Assembly: GCA_947653505.1 (NCBI GenBank)
Contig: CANTHI010000117.1
Span: 1 to 9,038 of the forward strand
Source of the DNA: an uncultured Eubacterium sp.
Lineage (GTDB): Bacteria; Bacillota_A; Clostridia; Lachnospirales; Lachnospiraceae
Length of the DNA stretch: 9,038 bases
Direction of reading: 5' to 3'
Of the stretch, positions 1 to 6,500 are shown piece after piece. The notes beneath the pieces are model-generated. The model was not told where the DNA came from, made no database searches, and worked only from the letters and a program-made list of their open reading frames with translations. Both the position numbers and the translations under genes were made by a program. How positions within the stretch are numbered: the first letter of the stretch is position 1; the number at the start of each line of letters is the position of its first letter.

Positions 1-23
1 ACAGACAGACAGACAGACAGACA
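1..23. repeat. (ACAG)n tetranucleotide microsatellite
   Basis: Five perfect ACAG units followed by ACA open the window, so the tract may continue to the left and the true copy number is unknown. Tetranucleotide tracts of this kind can change length by slipped-strand mispairing. Its position at the very edge may also mean that an assembly stopped in the repeat. No reading frame that it could switch is visible to the right of it. Confidence 0.85.
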
Positions 24-41
24 CTATAACTCTGTCTTTTT
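15..41 (+). terminator. Small terminator-like hairpin using the microsatellite as 5' arm
   Basis: AGACAGA (15-21) pairs perfectly with TCTGTCT (31-37) around a 9-nt loop, and T residues continue to 41. Because the left arm is a tetranucleotide repeat, the right arm could pair with several repeat registers. It would end transcription arriving from the left. The stem is short and only moderately GC-rich, so its strength is uncertain. Confidence 0.4.
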
Positions 42-76
42 ATCATATATATTTATATATAGAGTTATTAAATAAA
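42..76. other. AT-rich spacer, possible promoter region for the toxin cluster
   Basis: Almost pure A/T, with a TATATATTTATATATA palindrome at about 45-60. It contains several sequences resembling a -10 box but no convincing TTGACA-like -35 at the right spacing. It is the best place for a promoter that would transcribe the structured leader and the gene starting at 189, but no single site can be chosen. Confidence 0.3.
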
Positions 77-150
77 GGACCGCCAGAGGCGGGAAATTCC
101 AGAAAGGCTGTGATGCCGTTATTGGGGTTCCCGTTTCCGGCGGTTTTTTG
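75..150 (+). promoter_or_regulatory. Structured leader ending in a terminator-like stem and T-tract
   Basis: ACCGCC (79-84) can pair with GGCGGT (139-144), and CGGGAA (90-95) with TTCCCG (128-133). Together they close a long stem-loop directly followed by six T residues (144-149), as in a rho-independent terminator. CCGCC (80-84) can instead pair with the adjacent GGCGG (88-92) through an AGA triloop, which would break the terminator stem. This mutually exclusive pairing is what attenuators and riboswitches use. It may equally be a plain terminator of an upstream gene. No known riboswitch class is recognised. Confidence 0.45.
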
Positions 151-173
151 GACCTTTATAGAGACAAAAATGA

Positions 174-179
174 GGGAGG
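174..179 (+). promoter_or_regulatory. Shine-Dalgarno site that decides the start of the RIP-like gene
   Basis: GGGAGG at 174-179 lies 9 nt before the ATG at 189, but only 3 nt before the in-frame TTG at 183. The spacing supports ATG 189 as the start. Confidence 0.7.
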
Positions 180-188
180 CGTTTGAAT

Positions 189-890
189 ATGTGTGTTGTA
201 AATTTGAATTTTAATAATATAGATACATTAGAGAATGGATGGAATGAGATATTGAATGAAGGAGGGCAAGGAATAGGTAATTGTTTCTGGGTTCAAATAA
301 CATGTAACGGTTCTGATAAAGCAGAGAAAAAGATTTGTTTTAAAGTCATGAGGCATAATTTGTATGTGCATGGAGTAGGATCAGGTGGCAGAACAGTAGA
401 CTTTAATGATGTTAATTATAATAAATTAAAAACAGTAGTTGAAATAAGTATATACTCAATTAGAAACATGATCGATTTTTTTAAAGATAAATTTGAAGAT
501 ATGAAGCAAATATGTAATAACACACAATGGATAACACTAGCTATATTTCTTATTTCAGAAGCGGCAAGGTTTCAATTTATAAGAGAAGCTATAAGAAGCA
601 TATTATTAGAAGGCAGCAAATGGGAAACGCAAAAAGATTATTTTGAGATTAAAGACTGGGAGGAGTTAAAATATAAAATAAACAAGAGAGAAAATTATAG
701 TGAGCTGGTAACAAACTATTCAGGGATAGTAGATAATAAGCAGGAATACCATAGAGTATGTGTTTCTATTGTCGAAACACAAACGTATTTTTATAACAAA
801 GTGAAACAAGGTGCAGCAGCTAAAAAATATGAGAATTTAGTGAAAATTGGTTTATTGAACGAGCAAAAACTACTAACTAGCCGAACATAA
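189..890 (+). CDS. Ribosome-inactivating protein-like toxin (putative 28S/23S rRNA N-glycosidase)
   Basis: A 233-aa product, close to a ricin A chain or Shiga toxin A1 catalytic domain (about 250-270 aa). These enzymes remove one adenine from the sarcin-ricin loop of large-subunit rRNA and stop translation. Visible motif: LISEAARFQFI at residues 121-131, nearly identical to the ricin helix around Glu177 and Arg180, giving E124 and R127 here. FEIKDWEEL places W157 30 residues after R127 (ricin Trp211 is 31 after Arg180). NLYVHG gives Y59 in place of ricin Tyr80, and NYNKL (Y77) resembles ricin NYDRL (Tyr123). The stretch between the two tyrosines is about 25 residues shorter than in ricin. No signal peptide, lectin chain or membrane segment is seen. 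ATG 189 is preferred over TTG 183 because of the ribosome site. The gene is much more AT-rich than its neighbours, suggesting transfer. Family assignment is strong; activity and target ribosome are inferred. Confidence 0.82.
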   Translation: MCVVNLNFNNIDTLENGWNEILNEGGQGIGNCFWVQITCNGSDKAEKKICFKVMRHNLYVHGVGSGGRTVDFNDVNYNKLKTVVEISIYSIRNMIDFFKDKFEDMKQICNNTQWITLAIFLISEAARFQFIREAIRSILLEGSKWETQKDYFEIKDWEELKYKINKRENYSELVTNYSGIVDNKQEYHRVCVSIVETQTYFYNKVKQGAAAKKYENLVKIGLLNEQKLLTSRT

Positions 891-928
891 TGAATTATAT
901 AAAATGGCGAATGGAATGAAAGGAAAAG

Positions 929-2737
929 ATGAAAAGAGATTTTATTCATTTTTTCGCAGAAAGGCAGGAAGATAAAATGGGAATGGGCGATATTACGATT
1001 TATACGGATTGCATGGAAAATACAATCACATTCAAACTCCCAGACGGAAAAAGTGAGACTTATTCCATGAACCGGATACCAGGCAGGGACAGCTTTATTA
1101 TCCGCAAAATGATGGAGCAGGTATGCCAGGAGCTGCAGATTCAGACAATCGTCGATAATCTGAACAATATTGTAGAGCTGCTGTTTGTGGCGGCGAATGC
1201 ACTGGCAGGGACAAAAGTGTGTTCACAGGTGACGCATATTCAGGAAGAATATATGAAGCTGTGCGGCAGCAGCAAGCTGACAGTGCATGAACTTTGTCTC
1301 CGGTGCAGGAAAGTGGCACAGAATATAGGCAAAGCATATGAAAACCTGACAAGGGGAAGGGAGCCGGAATGTATCCGTAAATTGAAAGAATGCGAGAGCG
1401 CCGCACTGGAAATGGCGGGGATGGCAGATAGCCTTGCGCAGAGCTTTGTAAAACTGGGGGATCTTTCAGACAAGGCAGTTATGGATACCGAGGATGAGGC
1501 AGCCGTACAAAAAGAAATGGCGGAAAAACTGCAGAAAGACAGGGATAATTACAAGGCGAAGCTGGATGCACAGGTTGCGATGCAGGACTCCTTTAACGAA
1601 CAGCTTGCGGAACTGAACAATGAATATCAGGATGCAAAGAAAAGAGAAGACGATGCACTGAAAAGAAAACATGGCTACGAAATTGCAGGCATTGTTTCCG
1701 GTATTGCAGGCGGGATTGTGGATCTGTTTACGCCGGATCTTGGAAATTTCGGGAAAAAGAAAGACAGCCAGGCGGAAGACGCAGCCAGACAGGAGATCAG
1801 CGAGCTGAAACAGGAGCTTGCTGATATTGAAAAAGAGTATGAACAGAAACTGGATGAAAAGCAGAAGCTGGAGCAGCAGAACCATGAGCTGGAAACTAAG
1901 ATAAAGGATGAGCAGAAGCGGCTGGAAGATTTATCTGCGGCTGGAAAGGAAGGCTCTGATGATGCCGCTTCGCTGCGGGATATACTTGATAATGATAAGA
2001 TTCTGCTTGCGGCCTGCGGCTCGGAGCTGGCTGCCGCAATGGAAGCTGTGGAGCTGCTTTCAAAGAAAATGGCGGACTTAAAGAGTACGCTTGCGGCCAT
2101 GACGGAACAGTTTGAAAAAGTATCTGCATCTGCAGCGATGGAGGCTGAAAAAGCAGCACAGCAGAAAGAGAAGATTTATGATGACAAGATCGAGATTGAG
2201 AAGCAGAGGCGGGAGAGCCTGTCACAGATTGCAGAATTTACGTCTATGATAGAAAGCTGTTCACAGCAGCAGCATGCGGCGGAAACTGCGCTGCAGACGC
2301 TGAACATGGCGGCAGTATGCATCAAGCAGGTAGTAGCGTCATTCCTGACGGCATCCATGTTCTGGAAATCGGTTTCTTCTTTTTGTAATACGCTGCATGA
2401 CTCTGATCTGGATGAAACGATACAGGCAAATATGGACTACTGTCCGCAGGAGAGCAGGGTTGTTTACTATTATGATTCGGAGTTTATGTGCTTAATGCTG
2501 CAGTTCCTCAGCCAGTGGGGCGCACTGTATTATGTCTGCCAGGATTATGAAGCGGCCATGTCGGATATACCAAAGCGGCAGGCGGAATATTATAAGAAGC
2601 CTGTTATGCTTCGTGATGCATACCAGACAGCGATGGATGTTTCAAAAGATTTGTCAGATAAAGTAAAAGTACAGATGGAGGCACAGGATGCCGTTATTAA
2701 GGAGCTGGAGCAGAATAAAAAGGGGATAGAAAAATGA
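929..2737 (+). CDS. Large coiled-coil protein with internal hydrophobic segment, putative alpha-pore-forming toxin component
   Basis: A 602-aa protein with a short possibly beta-rich N-terminus (about 20-45), helical segments to 180, a charged coiled coil (about 190-248), a Gly/Ile-rich hydrophobic stretch (249-267, AGIVSGIAGGIVDLF), a second coiled coil (about 280-335), and a long helical C-terminal half with a hydrophobic patch around 459-487 (FWKSVSSF). Long helices flanking a small hydrophobic head recall alpha-helical pore-forming toxins such as XaxA/YaxA and the Hbl/Nhe group. This is resemblance of architecture, not a proven homology. It has no signal peptide and about fifteen cysteines, fitting a cytoplasmic protein or one released without Sec. 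The ATG at 977 (M17), with AGGA 7 nt upstream, is an alternative start. It lies 38 nt after the RIP-like gene and overlaps the next gene by 4 nt. A structural or phage-type coiled-coil role is an alternative. Confidence 0.6.
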   Translation: MKRDFIHFFAERQEDKMGMGDITIYTDCMENTITFKLPDGKSETYSMNRIPGRDSFIIRKMMEQVCQELQIQTIVDNLNNIVELLFVAANALAGTKVCSQVTHIQEEYMKLCGSSKLTVHELCLRCRKVAQNIGKAYENLTRGREPECIRKLKECESAALEMAGMADSLAQSFVKLGDLSDKAVMDTEDEAAVQKEMAEKLQKDRDNYKAKLDAQVAMQDSFNEQLAELNNEYQDAKKREDDALKRKHGYEIAGIVSGIAGGIVDLFTPDLGNFGKKKDSQAEDAARQEISELKQELADIEKEYEQKLDEKQKLEQQNHELETKIKDEQKRLEDLSAAGKEGSDDAASLRDILDNDKILLAACGSELAAAMEAVELLSKKMADLKSTLAAMTEQFEKVSASAAMEAEKAAQQKEKIYDDKIEIEKQRRESLSQIAEFTSMIESCSQQQHAAETALQTLNMAAVCIKQVVASFLTASMFWKSVSSFCNTLHDSDLDETIQANMDYCPQESRVVYYYDSEFMCLMLQFLSQWGALYYVCQDYEAAMSDIPKRQAEYYKKPVMLRDAYQTAMDVSKDLSDKVKVQMEAQDAVIKELEQNKKGIEK

Positions 2738-3432
2738 GCAGTTGCAAAGAAGCTATAGCGGAATTAAGCAGATATGTCAGCAGCCTGTATGAAGAAAAGG
2801 AAAAATGTGTCTCGAAAAGCAGGGAACTGTCGGACCAGATAGAGAAAAAGCAGATGGAGTGCGCAGAACTTTGTGACCGTGCAAAGGCACTGGCTTCAGA
2901 TTCTGCTGCTATTCAGGCACAGATAGCATCTTTAGAGGAAAATATCAAAGCCCACCAGTCAGATATAGCGGCCAGGGAGAAAGAAATCGATGATCTGAAC
3001 AGGGAAATAGAAAAACAGAAGAAAGATAAGAAAGTATCAGATATATTAAAATTTATTCCAATTGTCAATATCGGCGCGGCCATTTACGACCTGATTGCGC
3101 AGGATGAAAAGAAAATCAGGCATTTGCAGGAAGAAGTAAGCCGGATAAGCAGATACATGGAGGATCTGGAAAAAGAGCTTGCAGATCTTCAGGAGAAAGA
3201 AAGACGGAATGAGAACGAAATGGCGCGTGTACAGAACGAAATTGGAAAGCTTGAGCAGGAGATACAGGAGTGTAACAATGAGATCAACCGTCTCAAAGAG
3301 GAAGAAGTTTCCTGCCTGAACCAGATACTGAAAGCCCAGGAACTTATCAACTGCCTTAATGATTTTGACAGAGGGTTTATTACGGAAGAAGAACTGGACA
3401 CTTTTTTGAAGGAGCATGGGTATGTATCCTGA
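2734..3432 (+). CDS. Helical-hairpin coiled-coil protein, putative partner of the upstream pore-former-like protein
   Basis: A 232-aa protein with a very simple plan: coiled coil about 15-98, hydrophobic segment 104-122 (ILKFIPIVNIGAAIYDLIA), coiled coil about 124-205, then an acidic tail. The two arms are of similar length, so the chain would fold back into an antiparallel helical hairpin with the hydrophobic part at the tip, the minimal form of an alpha-pore-forming toxin. The ATG overlaps the previous stop in ATGA, implying translational coupling and balanced synthesis of the two proteins. There is no signal peptide. The function is inferred from shape and gene order. Other coiled-coil proteins, for example SMC-like scaffolds, would look similar at this level, but the central hydrophobic segment argues against a plain scaffold. 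Confidence 0.55.
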   Translation: MSSCKEAIAELSRYVSSLYEEKEKCVSKSRELSDQIEKKQMECAELCDRAKALASDSAAIQAQIASLEENIKAHQSDIAAREKEIDDLNREIEKQKKDKKVSDILKFIPIVNIGAAIYDLIAQDEKKIRHLQEEVSRISRYMEDLEKELADLQEKERRNENEMARVQNEIGKLEQEIQECNNEINRLKEEEVSCLNQILKAQELINCLNDFDRGFITEEELDTFLKEHGYVS

Positions 3433-3460
3433 GCGGTAATCTGCTGAGGCTGGCAGATGG

Positions 3461-3497
3461 CAAAAACCCTGGCCGGTATGGCACAGGGTTTTTGTTT
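3461..3497 (+). terminator. Rho-independent terminator of the three-gene cluster
   Basis: CAAAAACCCTG (3461-3471) pairs perfectly with CAGGGTTTTTG (3484-3494); inner GCC/GGC pairs extend the stem. It ends in TTTTTGTTT. The left A-tract means it could also work on the minus strand. It separates the toxin-like cluster from the secreted protein gene. Confidence 0.85.
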
Positions 3498-3522
3498 AGA
3501 ACATGTTTAAAATATGATGGGG

Positions 3523-3549
3523 CAGGGCAGCAAAATGTAAACTGCCCTG
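3523..3549 (+). promoter_or_regulatory. 5' hairpin just upstream of the secreted-protein ribosome binding site
   Basis: CAGGGCAG (3523-3530) pairs perfectly with CTGCCCTG (3542-3549) across an 11-nt A-rich loop. It ends 9 nt before the Shine-Dalgarno sequence and has no T-tract, so it is not a terminator. It may stabilise the mRNA or affect translation start. The promoter should lie between 3495 and 3522, where TAAAAT and ATAT-like sequences occur, but no clear -35 is seen. Confidence 0.45.
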
Positions 3550-3558
3550 GCGGCTGCG

Positions 3559-3565
3559 AGGAGGT
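3559..3565 (+). promoter_or_regulatory. Strong Shine-Dalgarno site of the large secreted protein
   Basis: AGGAGGT lies 6 nt before the ATG at 3572. The signal peptide starts directly at this ATG, confirming the start. Confidence 0.85.
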
Positions 3566-3571
3566 CACAGA

Positions 3572-6500
3572 ATGAAAAAAAGACAGAAACGGATAGCTGC
3601 GGTCATATTAGCCCTTTCCATGCTGGCAGCGCCGTATGGAATACCGGCCGGAGTGCTGGCGGAAAGCCAGAAAAACCAGGCTGGAATACCTGGATATATT
3701 GCAGAATCTGAAGGGTACCCTTTTGCAGAATTTCCGGCAGAATCTTCAGTAGAAGAAACCGGAACTGCAGACGGCCAGGATTTGACGGAAATGGGATTGC
3801 AGACTGGCAGCATAGGGGTGCAGGTGAAAATAGCGGAGGTGAACTATCAAAAAGCAGACTGGAACGGCAGCACAGTTATTTATTCAGGACAAACCGCTGC
3901 AGGATGCATCCAGGTAGAAAGCAGCACCGAAGCGGTCACATGGAGCGCAGGCTGGTATGCGGTCAGCGGCGCCGTCACCATTTCCGAACCCATCACTGTC
4001 AGCGGCGAAGTACATCTGATACTGACGGACGGCTGCAACCTTACAGCATCAAAGGGCATTGTGGTGACGAACGGCAACAGCCTGAACATCTACGCCCAAT
4101 CCGGCAGCAACGGTACGCTGACGGCCACAGGTACGACCAAAGAAAATAATGCCAGTGCGGGCATCGGCGGCGGCACTGACTCAGCTGACAGCGGCAGCAT
4201 TACCATTCATGGCGGCGTAATCAACGCGACTGGCGGCTGTGTAGGTAATGGACAGCGTGTCGCTGCAGGGATTGGTGGTGGTACAGGTGACACCGGTGGT
4301 TCCGGCAGCAATATAACCATCTATGGAGGTAAAGTGACGGCAGTATCCCCCGAAAATAACGGTGGTAACGGCGGCGCAGGGATTGGTGGCGGCGGCGGTG
4401 ATTATAATGGCGGCTCCGGTAATACGATTGCCATACGCGGCGGCACAGTGCAGGCTACAGGCGGTGATATGGGTGCGGGGATTGGCGGTGGTAACGGCGG
4501 CGAAAGGAGCGGCAATGGCACCAACATCACCATCAGCGGCGGTACTGTTACCGCCATTGGGGGCAGCTATGCCGCAGGCATTGGTGGCGGCGGTGGGTAT
4601 CAATCCATCGGTATTGGTAAAACCGGTGGCACTGGCAGCGTCACCATTACCGGCGGCGTTGTGAACGCTTCCAGTCCCACAGATGTCTATTATGCAGATT
4701 ACAAGGGCGCGCCCATTGGCAACGGCGGGAACCAGAGCACAGCGGCAACCGTCAACAAAACCACCGGCATCGTGTTTGAGAACGGCGTGGGTACTGTCTG
4801 CGGAAATGTGACCTTTGATGGGAATTACGAAGTCCCTGCGGACCACACTCTGAATATCCCTGCCGGGGCCGGCCTGTCCGGGAGTGGTATACTCATCGGT
4901 GGTGGGACATTTACCACCGAAAATCTGACGGAGGATATGATATCTGTCCCGGAGGACTGGAGCTATACTGGGGAGGATTTGACGGAGACAATCAGGAATG
5001 TGGTCAGACTGAACGGCAAAGTGACTATTTGCGGACAGACATTTGTTGCCGATACAGACGGCTGGACACTGGACGTAGGAAAGGTGTCTGATCTGGAGTA
5101 TACCGTCAAATATACGCATGATGGCAAAACGCTCACGAAAACTGTCACCATAGCCCCAAAGTCCATTGAAGAGGCGGAAGTAAGCATTACCGGCCCTTTT
5201 ACTTACAACAGGCAGCCCCAGACGCCCGTTCCCGTCGTGACACTGGACGGGAAAACACTGGTGAAAGACACCGGCTACACCGTGGCCTATGCCAATAACA
5301 CCAATGCTGGCAGCGCCGTTATCACCGTTACAGGCAAGGGAAACTATACGGGTGCGGTGGAAAAGACCTTCACCATTGACAGCGCCACGCCCAGGCTCGC
5401 ATGGGAAAGCACCACCCAGGAGCTGACCTATACCGGCAAGGAGGCGATGATTACTGTACCCAAAGCAACAGGGCCGGATGGCATTCAGCTTGGTGACAAC
5501 GATACGGGCCAATGCCAGTTTTTATATGCAGCACAGGGAGGCAGTGAGTTTCAGAATGGTCTGCCCATTAACGTCGGAACTTACACCATCAGGGCCAGTG
5601 TTGCGGCAAAGGGCAACTATGCCGCCGCCGAAAGTACGAACACGCTGACGCTGACCATCAACAGGGCGCAGGGGCAGCTGACAGTTCCTGAAACACCATT
5701 CAGCAAGAAATTTGGCGATACAGAATTTTCCTTAAACTGTTCCACAAACGGGGACGGCAGAATATCCTACGCTTCTTCCGATGAGGGCGTGGTTACGATT
5801 TCGGAAGACGGCACGGCACGGATTACGGGAGCTGGGACTGCCAGTGTCACGGTTTCCCTGGCGGAAAGCGCCAACTTTACCGGAGACGCAGAGGGTAAAG
5901 AGGTAACGGTTACGGTGGATAAGGCGGACGCGCCGGATATCGGACAGGAAACGAGGAACTACACTTATGCCAGCGGCTCCAAAGGGATGGTCACCATTGA
6001 CGTGGCAGGAAAACTCCCGAAGGACCGTGGGAAAACAGACTATACTGTTACTAAGACAGACGAAAAGAGCATCCTTTCCGATGATGTTTCTGTGGATGGG
6101 GATGGAAAACTTACTTTTACGGTATTGGGCGGCCAGTCAAAAGGGGATACTGCTTCCATCAGGGTAACGGCAGCGATGGCGAACTACAAAGATGCTGAAT
6201 ACACCGTGGAGATTAAGCTCGTAGAGAAAATTGCAGTGGAATTTACACTTGCGGCGCAGACGCAGGACGACATTTATGACGGAAAGCCACATAACGGCTA
6301 CGCAGGTCTTACGGCGCAGACGATAAACGGCAGCTACACAGGCATCATGCAGTTTTGGTATACGGGAACCGGGGGAACATCTTATGGCAGCGCCACCCCG
6401 CCTGTGCGTGCAGGCAGCTATACCGTAACCGCCAGTGTACCGGAGGATGACGCGGAGTATGCGGGATTGTCAGAAGCAGTTCCTTTTACCATACGCAAAG

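Noticed and set aside
855..903. Possible separate promoter for the 602-aa gene (TTGAAC and TATAAA)
   Set aside because: The two boxes are 37 nt apart, far from the usual 16-19 nt; no better pair was found, so co-transcription from upstream is favoured.
1675..2100. Minus-strand Ser/Phe-rich frames opposite the coiled-coil genes
   Set aside because: Glu/Lys-rich coiled-coil codons read antisense give Ser/Phe/Leu-rich products; no ribosome sites or recognisable domains.
4181..5512. Long minus-strand open frame of 443 codons
   Set aside because: It is antisense to the GGC/GGT-rich repeat region of the secreted protein; its Ala/Thr/Ile-rich low-complexity product is what such a repeat gives when read backwards, and there is no ribosome site.
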